Source: an uncultured Ruminococcus sp. (GTDB taxonomy: Bacteria > Bacillota > Clostridia > Oscillospirales > Ruminococcaceae). Taken from it: a stretch of DNA of 47,175 nt. Under the pieces are notes generated by a model, which ran no database searches, had not been told where the DNA came from, and saw only the letters and a list, made by a program, of their open reading frames with translations. The position numbers and the translations under genes are program-made. The DNA is taken from NCBI GenBank assembly GCA_910584195.1, contig CAJTYV010000023.1, positions 1 through 47,175 on the forward strand, in the 5' to 3' direction. Below are positions 27,674 to 34,053 of this stretch, piece after piece (the first letter of the stretch is position 1; the number at the start of each line of letters is the position of its first letter).

Positions 27674-29527
27674 TTACGGATTCGATGAAACGAATAATTG
27701 ACTTGCAATTTTCGTATCATAGTAATCCTTATTTGTTTGATACAATTTACGTTGTTCTTCTGTCAAATCGCTAACTGGTTTTTGTGGAGTCCATGCAGAT
27801 GCCAATTGTTTATCTGTACGCAACAGCAACCATTGCATAACGGGCAAAACATTAATAGGATAAAACGGTGTTCTTGCCCCCTTTGGCACTGAACCAATCG
27901 GGGAACTAGAAAAGAAGTGAACAGTTTCAAAGTTGGCATCTAAATTTGCAATAAAACCTGAGCAACCATTATCAACAAGAAAACATCTGCAAAGATAATC
28001 CATAGTCATATAGTAATCATTAAATACTTCAGGATGAGCATTCATAAGCGTATTCACAGCATCATCGCCTACTTGTTTTTTTAAAAGTACAGAATCCACC
28101 TTGTTAATAGTTAAAGCAATAGGAATTTTAAATTTACCCTTAGCGTTCTTTGGTGTCTTTACTTGCCTCAGTGTATCTATCAGCGACTCGATCAACTCAT
28201 TCATAGAGGCTGCACTAATTCCCATGTTACTTCCACGCAGTTCATTTTGACTTTCTTCCCTGACTCGTGTTAACGAATATGGATCAATTAAGAATACTGC
28301 ACCATCATTGAAAGTGTACATATGCCAGCCCTCTTGGGCATTTCCCTTTTGAAATGCCTCTCCCGGCATATCATAAAGGTGAATCAGTCTATCAACACCA
28401 AACTTCCTATGTTTCAACATAAAGCTAAAAGTAATAATATCATACTCTGCACCATAAGGTGTCGGTGGGATTGGAATACCACGATAGTAGCTTTCAATCT
28501 GCTTAAATTCATTATCATACGAATCATCAGGAAATTCAAAATCTATACCATAATTTACGATTTCTTCATCAAGAAAATCTTTCAAAAAAGCAACTTTGAA
28601 TGTTGTTTTGCCAGCTGATGCTCCTCCAATAAGTGCGATACTAACAGGATGGGTAATGCCAGCCTTATCAGAATTACCACAATGAGGACAAAAACTTTTC
28701 ATATCTGTAATATTATACTTTTCCTTTATGTAATTACCTGTTGTTGGATCTTTTACAAGTTTCTTTCCAGTTGCTCTAACAGTCAACGGTAAAATAGTAC
28801 CGCAAACACATTTTCTTTTAAACACGCCATATTTTCCAGGTTTTAATCTAACATGTTTTATATTACAATTCGGACATGCATATACTGGCACCTTATAAAC
28901 ACGAGTACATTTTTGGCATCTGAATGACACTTTCTTCAATTTAAAGTACAACGTCTCAAATGCTAAAACAATTCCAAATAATACATACACAACAGATGTA
29001 AAAACTAATGAAACAACCAATAATACAGCCGATAAAGCAAGGGTCATAATAGTACCTAAAATGTATTGTGCAAAAAGTTGGCATAGAGACCATATAAAAA
29101 ACAATACCTTTGTATACCATACTTCACCACGTGAAAAATCGGGCTTAGTATCAAAATTTTCTGAGAACGCTTCTTTAATAATAGAACCAACTGCTTGAAA
29201 ACAAGGTCCTAGGAAAAAGCTCTTTCTAGCACATTCTTCATAAACAAAATCAGAATAAATTCCATTTGGTGCTTCATCGTGAACTTTTTTCATGATATCT
29301 TTGTCTTTGAAACAACCTAACAAATTTATTTTATTTCTTGTTTCAGTAATTCCGGCTACGAAATTTCTTATACCATAATATGTACCTACCAAGCAACCAA
29401 TAGCAGCAAATATCGTAAGAATAATAGCAGCAATGCCTAAAATGATAGGAACTACATATACTATAAACAAATAAATCGCACCTATCACTAATCCTAAGCC
29501 AATTAACCAACCAATACCTTCGTCCAT
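27674..29527 (-). CDS. Membrane-anchored zinc-ribbon TRAFAC-like (double-GTPase family) GTPase 2
   Basis: This 617-aa protein is the first gene of the long operon. Hydrophobic segments lie at about 7-60 and 140-195, so the N-terminus is membrane-embedded. Zinc ribbons follow (CQKC, CPNC at 204-221; CVC; CPHC at 280-283). The GTPase domain has the P-loop GGASAGKT (301-308), DMPGE (386-390) and NKVD (475-478). It shares its C-terminal motif (FETVHFFSSSPIGS, then P-x-x-W-L-L-L) with GTPase 1. It probably places a GTP-regulated switch at the membrane. AAAGGAA precedes the ATG. About 100 bp upstream lies the left site of the first invertible cassette. Confidence 0.82.
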   Translation of the reverse strand: MDEGIGWLIGLGLVIGAIYLFIVYVVPIILGIAAIILTIFAAIGCLVGTYYGIRNFVAGITETRNKINLLGCFKDKDIMKKVHDEAPNGIYSDFVYEECARKSFFLGPCFQAVGSIIKEAFSENFDTKPDFSRGEVWYTKVLFFIWSLCQLFAQYILGTIMTLALSAVLLVVSLVFTSVVYVLFGIVLAFETLYFKLKKVSFRCQKCTRVYKVPVYACPNCNIKHVRLKPGKYGVFKRKCVCGTILPLTVRATGKKLVKDPTTGNYIKEKYNITDMKSFCPHCGNSDKAGITHPVSIALIGGASAGKTTFKVAFLKDFLDEEIVNYGIDFEFPDDSYDNEFKQIESYYRGIPIPPTPYGAEYDIITFSFMLKHRKFGVDRLIHLYDMPGEAFQKGNAQEGWHMYTFNDGAVFLIDPYSLTRVREESQNELRGSNMGISAASMNELIESLIDTLRQVKTPKNAKGKFKIPIALTINKVDSVLLKKQVGDDAVNTLMNAHPEVFNDYYMTMDYLCRCFLVDNGCSGFIANLDANFETVHFFSSSPIGSVPKGARTPFYPINVLPVMQWLLLRTDKQLASAWTPQKPVSDLTEEQRKLYQTNKDYYDTKIASQLFVSSNP

Positions 29528-29626
29528 GTTTTATCATTCCTTTCATTCGACAAGCTGTGCTAGAGAAATATAATTATAGTATAATATAATATGTAATATA
29601 TAATCATTTTCACCATCTTACTCGTC
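29528..29626 (-). promoter_or_regulatory. Leader region of the 22-kb operon
   Basis: A very AT-rich leader lies between the invertible-cassette site and the first operon gene. A TATAAT at 29573-29578 (minus strand) has no matching -35 at the right distance, so a resident promoter would be weak. There is no terminator, so transcripts entering from the cassette side could reach the operon. Confidence 0.5.
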
Positions 29627-29654
29627 TTTCGCAAAATATCTCCTTTTGTGAAAA
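29627..29654 (+). repeat. Left inverted recombination site of cassette 1
   Basis: A 28-bp sequence whose exact reverse complement occurs at 30920-30947. It is itself a dyad: TTTCGCAAAA and TTTTGTGAAA (9 of 10 symmetric) around the 7-bp spacer TATCTCC, typical of tyrosine recombinase core sites. Confidence 0.88.
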
Positions 29655-29695
29655 CTCCAGCAAACACATATTCAATTTTCAAAATGCAATTTTTT

Positions 29696-30775
29696 TCAAA
29701 AGTTCATTGCAATCCGGCTCATATACTGTTTTTTCTGCTCAAACGAAGAATGAACATACCTGTTTAGAGTAATTTCCACTTTTGAATGTCCCAGAATTTC
29801 AGATAAGGTCTTGATGTCAAATCCCAATTTCACACATTTCGAGGCAAACATATGCCTTAAGGCATGAAAATGCACTGACGGCAATTTTACGTTTTTCAAA
29901 ATGCTTGCAAAACGATACTGCATTGTTCTCGGTTCAACAGGTCTTTCTTCTCCTGAAACAAGATATTCCTTAGCTTTTCCTCTGAACTTTTCAAGAATCG
30001 AAACAACGCAGTCGGGTATCGGGATTTTTCTCTTGGATGATTCGCTCTTGGGTTCAGCAATCGTCAATTTTGTCTTTGTTTCACCATCAGGAGTCTGTAT
30101 CCTCTGCATCGTTTTTCTGACGGTCAAAATACGTTTTTCAAGGTCAATATCCTCCCATTGCAAAGCACAAAGCTCACCTATTCTGATTCCGGTAGACATG
30201 GACAAGGCAATTCCAAGCGTTGAATGATTGGGATTTTCGGCGATATACTGCTGTAATTTTCCTTGCTGCTTTTCATCCAGCAGTTCAATCTCCGGCTTCT
30301 GCATCTTCGGTAATGTGATACCATCCAATGGATTCAAGACGTGATAGGTTTTCGAGGCATATTTAAAAACCGACTTCATCATGATAAGAATATCCGAGAT
30401 ATAGCGGTTTGAAAGTCCTGAACTTTGTCTTGATTCAATAAAAGCGTAGATATCCGATGCAGTAATCGTATCCGCCTTTGTATCTGAAAATGCCGGAAGT
30501 ACGTGTTTTTCAGCCTTCATGCGATAATTAGCAGCTGTTGATTCCTTTACCCGATGATGAATACTTTGAAACCATTCAGTGAAAATCTGCTTAACGGTTT
30601 TGCAGCAACTGCCGCTCAGATTCTGTCTGCGGGCTGCTGTCATCTTATCCTGAACCTCTTCACGGCTGTGACCGAAAAAATACTGAAAACGTCTCTTGCC
30701 GTTTTTGCGTTTTCCTCTTGAAATACGGCCTTCGTAACGACCATCACGCCTGTAATAAATATTAAACCTCTCCAT
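29696..30775 (-). CDS. Tyrosine recombinase 1 (integrase family, inside invertible cassette)
   Basis: This 359-aa protein starts at ATG 30775, where GGGAGG lies 7 nt upstream (an 11-codon upstream extension lacks an SD). The N-terminal 45 residues (RRDGRYEGRISRG, FQYFFGHSREEV) are an arm-type DNA-binding domain, followed by a SAM-like core-binding domain and the catalytic domain. Catalytic residues are seen in TGIRIGELCALQW (Arg I), HALRH (His-x-x-Arg), LGHSKVEITLNRY (His/Lys region and nucleophile Tyr in NRYVH). It is closely related to the recombinase at 31459-32523. Because it lies between inverted sites it probably catalyses inversion of its own segment. Confidence 0.92.
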   Translation of the reverse strand: MERFNIYYRRDGRYEGRISRGKRKNGKRRFQYFFGHSREEVQDKMTAARRQNLSGSCCKTVKQIFTEWFQSIHHRVKESTAANYRMKAEKHVLPAFSDTKADTITASDIYAFIESRQSSGLSNRYISDILIMMKSVFKYASKTYHVLNPLDGITLPKMQKPEIELLDEKQQGKLQQYIAENPNHSTLGIALSMSTGIRIGELCALQWEDIDLEKRILTVRKTMQRIQTPDGETKTKLTIAEPKSESSKRKIPIPDCVVSILEKFRGKAKEYLVSGEERPVEPRTMQYRFASILKNVKLPSVHFHALRHMFASKCVKLGFDIKTLSEILGHSKVEITLNRYVHSSFEQKKQYMSRIAMNF

Positions 30776-30859
30776 TTCTTGACCTCCCGATTTGTTAAAT
30801 ATGCACAAAGAGTTAAATCAAATTTCTACAATCCACTTGACGAAATTTGTTGATACAGC

Positions 30860-30888
30860 TTGACTTTTCAGGAAAAATGTGTTATACT
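30860..30888 (+). promoter_or_regulatory. Outward-facing near-consensus promoter of cassette 1
   Basis: TTGACT at 30860-30865, a 17-bp spacer and TATACT at 30883-30888 on the plus strand. It lies inside the invertible segment, about 30 bp from the right site and facing it. As assembled it reads into the terminator at 30960-30999. There is no gene for it to drive in this orientation. Confidence 0.72.
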
Positions 30889-30909
30889 GAAGAAAAGCTA
30901 TATGTACAA
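30881..30909 (-). promoter_or_regulatory. Probable recombinase 1 promoter
   Basis: On the minus strand TTGTAC (30904-30909) and TATAAC (30881-30886) are 17 bp apart, about 105 bp upstream of the recombinase start. Its -10 overlaps that of the outward promoter, so the two may compete. Confidence 0.5.
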
Positions 30910-30919
30910 TTATATCACC

Positions 30920-30947
30920 TTTTCACAAAAGGAGATATTTTGCGAAA
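30920..30947 (-). repeat. Right inverted recombination site of cassette 1
   Basis: Exact reverse complement of 29627-29654 over 28 bp. The identity stops sharply on both sides, as expected of a functional site rather than of a larger duplication. Confidence 0.88.
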
Positions 30948-30959
30948 AGCTTGTAAACA

Positions 30960-30999
30960 CCGAATCGTATCTCAATAAAGGATGCAATTCGGCTTTTTT
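30960..30999 (+). terminator. Rho-independent terminator just outside cassette 1
   Basis: CCGAATCGTATC pairs with GATGCAATTCGG (one mismatch, one wobble) around a 9-nt loop and is followed by c and six T residues. It points on the plus strand, where no gene lies upstream in the assembled orientation. It makes sense as a stop for transcripts leaving the invertible segment rightwards. Confidence 0.72.
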
Positions 31000-31029
31000 G
31001 TACCCAAAAACGGAATTGTACCGTCAAAG

Positions 31030-31059
31030 TTGACATCTGCCACTGAAATAGTATATAAT
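31030..31059 (+). promoter_or_regulatory. Candidate antisense promoter at the 3' end of the lipoprotein gene
   Basis: TTGACA at 31030-31035 and TATAAT at 31054-31059 are 18 bp apart on the plus strand, directly beside the lipoprotein stop codon. Transcription would run antisense through the lipoprotein gene toward cassette 2. Confidence 0.45.
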
Positions 31060-31060
31060 A

Positions 31061-31351
31061 TTATGGGTTACAGCGTTTGCATGGCTCGTACCCCTGCAAG
31101 ATGAGGTCATCACGGTCGCCAGTATACTCTTTTTTGTTATGCTCCGCCATTTGATTTACGCTCTGACAATCAGAACAATGAAATTTTCCCGTATTCAGGT
31201 TGATGATATAGTCGACACCCACTGCTTCTGCCGTAGTCGCAAGCTCAGTATAGACAACTATCCTATTGTCCTTGGAGCTGTCTGGGCTATCACAGCTCAC
31301 AAATAAAATCATCGAAATTACGGAAAAAATCAAAACTGCAATTCGTTTCAT
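31061..31351 (-). CDS. Small lipoprotein with an Ada-like zinc-binding domain
   Basis: This 96-aa protein starts at ATG 31351 (GAGGAG 6 nt upstream; an ATG two codons earlier is too close to the SD). A signal peptide ends in the lipobox FVSC. The mature part is a small zinc-finger-like domain with FHCSDC, a GDRDDLILQGYEPC segment and CKRC, similar to the metal-binding module of Ada, often found at the C-terminus of secreted or membrane nucleases and competence proteins. It is therefore probably a surface-anchored zinc-binding protein. Its start is about 75 bp from the left site of cassette 2, so inversion of that cassette would put it under the consensus promoter. Confidence 0.75.
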   Translation of the reverse strand: MKRIAVLIFSVISMILFVSCDSPDSSKDNRIVVYTELATTAEAVGVDYIINLNTGKFHCSDCQSVNQMAEHNKKEYTGDRDDLILQGYEPCKRCNP

Positions 31352-31426
31352 AGGCATCTCCTCTGGTCAATAATACCAATCAAAATCACTAATATATCTC
31401 TCCTTGCAGCGATTCTCGGCAGATAT

Positions 31427-31451
31427 TTCGTAGAATTCAGGATTTAGCGAA
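31427..31451 (+). repeat. Left recombination site of cassette 2
   Basis: Arms TTCGTAGAAT and ATTTAGCGAA (8 of 10 symmetric) flank the spacer TCAGG, which is the reverse complement of the right-site spacer. The left and right sites match in inverted orientation except for a few arm positions. Confidence 0.75.
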
Positions 31452-31458
31452 TTTTCAC

Positions 31459-32523
31459 TCAGAAATTGACTGCCAGACGCTCCATATACTTGATTTTCTG
31501 CTCAAATGAAGAGTGAACGTACCGATTCAGCGTTAATTCTACGGTGGAATGTCCCAATAATTCTGATAATGTTTTCACATCAAAACCTAACTTGACGCAG
31601 GTCGATGCAAAAATATGACGGAGTGCGTGAAAATGAACTGACGGCAATTTTACGTTTTTTAAGATTTTCTGAAAACGGTACTGCATTGCTCTTGGCTCGA
31701 TTGGCTTTTCCTTGCCTGAAACGATATAGTCGCTGTCCTTGCCCTTGAATTTCTTCAGAAATGCAATCATTCCTTTTGGAATCGGGATTTTTCTGTGTGA
31801 GGATTCGCTTTTGGGTTCGGTGATGACAAGTTTTGTTTTCTTATTGCTGCCTTGAACCTGCACCCTCTGTATGGTCTTGCTGACGGTCAAAATACGTTTT
31901 TCAAGGTCGATATCCTTCCACTGCAAGGCACAAAGCTCACCAATGCGAATACCTGTAGTCATAGAAAGAGCCACCCCAAGAGTGGCTTTGTTCTGATTAT
32001 GACCGATATACTCCTGCAATTTCGTCTGTTCCTTCTCATCAAGCAGCGTAATTTCGGGATTTTTTGCACGTGGCATTTTGATATATTCCATCGGATTGTA
32101 GATATGATAGGTGCGAACTGCATACTTGAACATGGATTTCATCACAATCAGCATATCGGATATATAGCGATTGGACAGACCGGCTTGTTGCTTGGATTCA
32201 ATAAATGCATAAATCTCAGTATCTTCGATGGATTCTGCCGATTCATTGCCAAACGCAGGCAGAATATGCTTATTTGCTTTCAAATAGTAATTTGCCGCTG
32301 TGGACTCCTTGACCTTGTGTTTGATACTCTTATGCCACTCGCTGAAAAGCTGCGTGACAGTGAGAGAACAATTGCTCTTTTTAAGGCGTTCCTTTGCCAT
32401 TTTTTCACGGACATCTTCCTTGGTTTTGCCGAAGAAATACTGAAAACGCCTTGTTCCGTTGCTACGTTTTCCCCGTGAAATGCGTCCTTCAAACCGTCCG
32501 TCCCGTCTTTGATAAATATTCAT
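31459..32523 (-). CDS. Tyrosine recombinase 2 (integrase family, inside invertible cassette)
   Basis: This 354-aa protein is a close paralogue of recombinase 1 along its whole length, with the same arm-binding start (RRDGRFEGRISRG) and catalytic motifs: TGIRIGELCALQW, HALRH and LGHSTVELTLNRYVH. AGGAGG lies 5 nt before the ATG. It ends 8 bp from the left site and begins about 67 bp from the right site, so the gene nearly fills the cassette. The recombinases differ enough, and their sites have different spacers (7 and 5 bp), to suggest that each acts on its own sites. Alternatively both could be cargo of an integrated element, but no att-like direct repeat was seen. Confidence 0.92.
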   Translation of the reverse strand: MNIYQRRDGRFEGRISRGKRSNGTRRFQYFFGKTKEDVREKMAKERLKKSNCSLTVTQLFSEWHKSIKHKVKESTAANYYLKANKHILPAFGNESAESIEDTEIYAFIESKQQAGLSNRYISDMLIVMKSMFKYAVRTYHIYNPMEYIKMPRAKNPEITLLDEKEQTKLQEYIGHNQNKATLGVALSMTTGIRIGELCALQWKDIDLEKRILTVSKTIQRVQVQGSNKKTKLVITEPKSESSHRKIPIPKGMIAFLKKFKGKDSDYIVSGKEKPIEPRAMQYRFQKILKNVKLPSVHFHALRHIFASTCVKLGFDVKTLSELLGHSTVELTLNRYVHSSFEQKIKYMERLAVNF

Positions 32524-32544
32524 GCCGACCTCCTAAAATTTCAT

Positions 32545-32573
32545 TTGACATATTGACCAAAATGTGCTATAAT
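32545..32573 (+). promoter_or_regulatory. Perfect consensus sigma-70 promoter at the right end of cassette 2
   Basis: TTGACA (32545-32550), 17-bp spacer, TATAAT (32568-32573). It lies inside the invertible segment and faces the right site. As assembled the transcript crosses the site and runs to the XRE gene at 32710. Confidence 0.85.
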
Positions 32574-32589
32574 ATTTGCAGTTGAATTT

Positions 32590-32614
32590 TTCGTAAAATC
32601 CTGAATTTTACGAA
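32590..32614 (-). repeat. Right recombination site of cassette 2
   Basis: Arms TTCGTAAAAT and ATTTTACGAA are perfectly symmetric (10 of 10) around the spacer CCTGA. It is the inverted counterpart of 31427-31451. Confidence 0.78.
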
Positions 32615-32634
32615 TTTTTTTATGCCCTTTTGAG

Positions 32635-32670
32635 GGTATTACTACCTATATTACGCATTTTATGAGTAAT
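32635..32670. promoter_or_regulatory. Two dyads upstream of the XRE gene, candidate operators
   Basis: GGTA-ttac-TACC (32635-32646) and ATTACGCAT-ttt-ATGAGTAAT (32650-32670, 8 of 9 symmetric) lie between the consensus promoter and the XRE start. Their position fits autoregulation by that protein, which is inferred. Confidence 0.45.
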
Positions 32671-32709
32671 AGTCAATACAGAAAATCCACCAAAAACAGG
32701 AGGTGATAT

Positions 32710-32973
32710 TTGTTGAAACTGCAATTAAGACTGCGGGATTTGAGAGAAGACAATGATATGTCCCAAGCTGAAATGGCGAAATTGCTGGGCTGTTCACAGC
32801 AGACCTACTCCCGATATGAATCCCATACCACGGAAATTCCACTGGAATCACTGATTTTCCTTGCTGACTACTATGATACAAGCGTGGATTATCTGCTTGG
32901 GATTACAGAAATAACCGAACCCTATCCCAGAAAAAAACGGAATCTGACCGTCAAAAATCGCCCCGACAGATAA
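32710..32973 (+). CDS. XRE-family helix-turn-helix regulator
   Basis: This 87-aa protein has a Cro/CI-type HTH (residues about 5-65): LRDLREDNDMSQAEMAKLLG, then CSQQTYSRYES and IPLESLIFLADYYDTSVDYLLG. It starts at one of two adjacent TTG codons (32710 or 32713) behind a perfect AGGAGGTGA ribosome binding site. It is the only full-length plus-strand gene in this part of the window and the first gene after the consensus promoter of cassette 2, so its level probably depends on the cassette orientation. The targets are unknown. It could control its own promoter, the recombinases or the lipoprotein. Confidence 0.85.
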   Translation: MLKLQLRLRDLREDNDMSQAEMAKLLGCSQQTYSRYESHTTEIPLESLIFLADYYDTSVDYLLGITEITEPYPRKKRNLTVKNRPDR

Positions 32974-32985
32974 TCTGCCGGGGCG
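32959..32985 (+). other. Strong hairpin over the XRE stop codon
   Basis: CGCCCCG/CGGGGCG and CAGAT/ATCTG form a 27-nt nested hairpin, and the TAA stop lies in it. No T-run follows, so it is a weak terminator at best, or an mRNA-end stabiliser. Confidence 0.55.
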
Positions 32986-32992
32986 TGGTATG

Positions 32993-33106
32993 TTATGCTA
33001 ATCCGAGGATTTTTTTAGCCTGTTCTTCACTGATTCCATTCTTGATCATACTCTCAAGAGCTTCTTTCAGAGCATTGGCTCTGATAAGCTCCATCCACAT
33101 TTTCAT
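32993..33106 (-). CDS. Possible 37-aa small protein or gene fragment downstream of hepT
   Basis: A short ORF encodes MKMWMELIRANALKEALESM and then ISEEQAKKILGLA, which is plausibly helical. Its frame stays open upstream to the end of the HEPN gene, but no SD is clear. It may be the surviving C-terminus of a longer protein or a small accessory peptide of the toxin-antitoxin pair. Confidence 0.3.
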   Translation of the reverse strand: MKMWMELIRANALKEALESMIKNGISEEQAKKILGLA

Positions 33107-33131
33107 CGTACTCGCCGCATTATCAAAGCAT

Positions 33132-33479
33132 TTAGTTGCTATTTTTTAATAGTAATTTTATTTTTTCTGTAAGTTCAGGCAGTTCATTGAATACAACTTC
33201 TGATATAATATTCCAGTTCGTACCATCATAGTCGTGAACTAATCTATGCCGTAATCCAGCTATCATCAGCCAGGGAATATCAGTATGAAGATTTTTGTAT
33301 TCAGCAGAGATCCTGTAAACGTGTTCACCAATATTATAAAGCGGCGTTGTGACAAGCCATTGCAGAGAATAATCATTCAAAAGCTGTTCTTTTGTTACAT
33401 TGTGCTCAGAGATGTAGGATAGCAACTTTTCAGCATTATCGAGAATTTTCTGCAGCCTTTGTTCATCAGAATATTTCAA
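33132..33479 (-). CDS. hepT: HEPN-domain toxin of a HEPN-MNT pair
   Basis: This 115-aa, all-helical protein has the R-x4-H-x-Y motif (RHRLVHDY near residue 79), the RNase-active-site signature of HepT (DUF86) proteins. HepT cleaves or otherwise blocks RNA unless held by its MntA partner, which adds AMP to it. Its ATG overlaps the end of the MNT gene by 4 nt, the usual order and coupling for this toxin-antitoxin type. All key residues are present and the length is normal for the family. Confidence 0.88.
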   Translation of the reverse strand: MKYSDEQRLQKILDNAEKLLSYISEHNVTKEQLLNDYSLQWLVTTPLYNIGEHVYRISAEYKNLHTDIPWLMIAGLRHRLVHDYDGTNWNIISEVVFNELPELTEKIKLLLKNSN

Positions 33480-33781
33480 GCAACTTTCACCCTTTCTTTC
33501 ATTATTGTTTCATAAAATAAGCTATCTTTATTGACCTCATTAATCTCAAATACATCGATTTCTTTTTGGATAATCATACGAAGTTCTTCGGCAAAGGCAA
33601 AAACCGAGGTAAGCTTAAAATTTTTACCGCCGAAAATCAAGAAGTCAATGTCACTGTCAACCGTTGCTTCGTTTCTTGCATAAGATCCAAAAATATAAAC
33701 TTCACAAATGTGATATTTTTCCGCAAGAGGCTTAATTATTCTTTGAATATCAGTTATTGTTAATACTGTTCCGGACATCAT
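33476..33781 (-). CDS. mntA: MNT-type nucleotidyltransferase antitoxin
   Basis: The protein has about 101 residues from the ATG at 33781 (AAGGAG just upstream; the adjacent ATG at 33778 is equally possible). The motif GSYARNEATVDSDID matches the G-S-x10-D-x-D signature of minimal nucleotidyltransferases, which AMPylate the HEPN toxin near its active-site Tyr. A third acidic residue lies in EIDVFEIN. It is followed by hepT with a 4-nt overlap. Longer versions of the ORF, up to 33826, lack an SD. Confidence 0.88.
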   Translation of the reverse strand: MMSGTVLTITDIQRIIKPLAEKYHICEVYIFGSYARNEATVDSDIDFLIFGGKNFKLTSVFAFAEELRMIIQKEIDVFEINEVNKDSLFYETIMKERVKVA

Positions 33782-33796
33782 ATCATCTCCTTGTCT

Positions 33797-33824
33797 GTAT
33801 GATTGTATTCTGACCGAATCATAC
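33797..33824. repeat. Inverted repeat in the mntA leader
   Basis: GTATGATT and AATCATAC (8 bp, 12-nt loop) lie directly upstream of the mntA ribosome binding site. It could be an operator for autoregulation or a leader hairpin. Confidence 0.5.
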
Positions 33825-33922
33825 AATTTCTTATCTCACTGGCGTGTTATGTCTGACACAAAGAACGCTTTTGCAATCAAAAAACGCTTCTTTTATATTT
33901 TTACAGTTCAATCTCTACTTTT

Positions 33923-33951
33923 AGTATAGCATAAATGCTGTGAAAATGCAA
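33923..33951 (-). promoter_or_regulatory. Promoter of mntA-hepT
   Basis: On the minus strand TTGCAT (33946-33951), a 17-bp spacer and TATACT (33923-33928) lie about 140 bp upstream of mntA. The rest of the 33827-34053 gap shows no gene. Confidence 0.6.
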
Positions 33952-34053
33952 GGAATTTTGAAGATTGTTTTCGCTTTGTCCGTCATATAGAATTTGCATG
34001 GAATACTTGCTTTCTATATTTGAAACTGACGCTTTCAATACAATACCAACCAA

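Larger units (their letters stand above)
29627..30947. mobile_element. Invertible cassette 1: recombinase gene and outward promoter between inverted sites
   Basis: A 1.3-kb segment is bounded by a perfect 28-bp inverted repeat. It contains a tyrosine recombinase gene and, just inside the right end, a near-consensus promoter (TTGACT-17-TATACT) pointing outwards. This is the layout of an invertible promoter (phase-variation switch). In the present orientation the promoter faces a terminator at 30960-30999. Inversion would place it about 150 bp upstream of the GTPase 2 start, reading into the 22-kb operon, and would send the recombinase transcript into that terminator. Confidence 0.75.
31427..32614. 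mobile_element. Invertible cassette 2: recombinase gene and consensus promoter between inverted sites
   Basis: A 1.2-kb segment is bounded by 25-bp dyad sites in opposite orientation with the same 5-bp spacer. It holds a tyrosine recombinase gene and, at the right end, a perfect sigma-70 promoter facing out. Currently the promoter reads toward the XRE regulator gene. Inverted, it would read toward the small lipoprotein gene with a leader of about 110 nt. Confidence 0.72.

Noticed and set aside
7256..29527. Classical MoxR-vWA ternary system
   Set aside because: A vWA domain is present but no MoxR-type AAA+ ATPase was found. The NTPases are Hsp70s, GTPases, a HerA motor and an ABC ATPase.
29627..32614. 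Two integrases as the ends of one integrated conjugative element or prophage
   Set aside because: No direct-repeat att sites, tRNA gene, relaxase or phage genes were seen. Each gene instead has its own inverted sites and outward promoter, which fits local inversion better.
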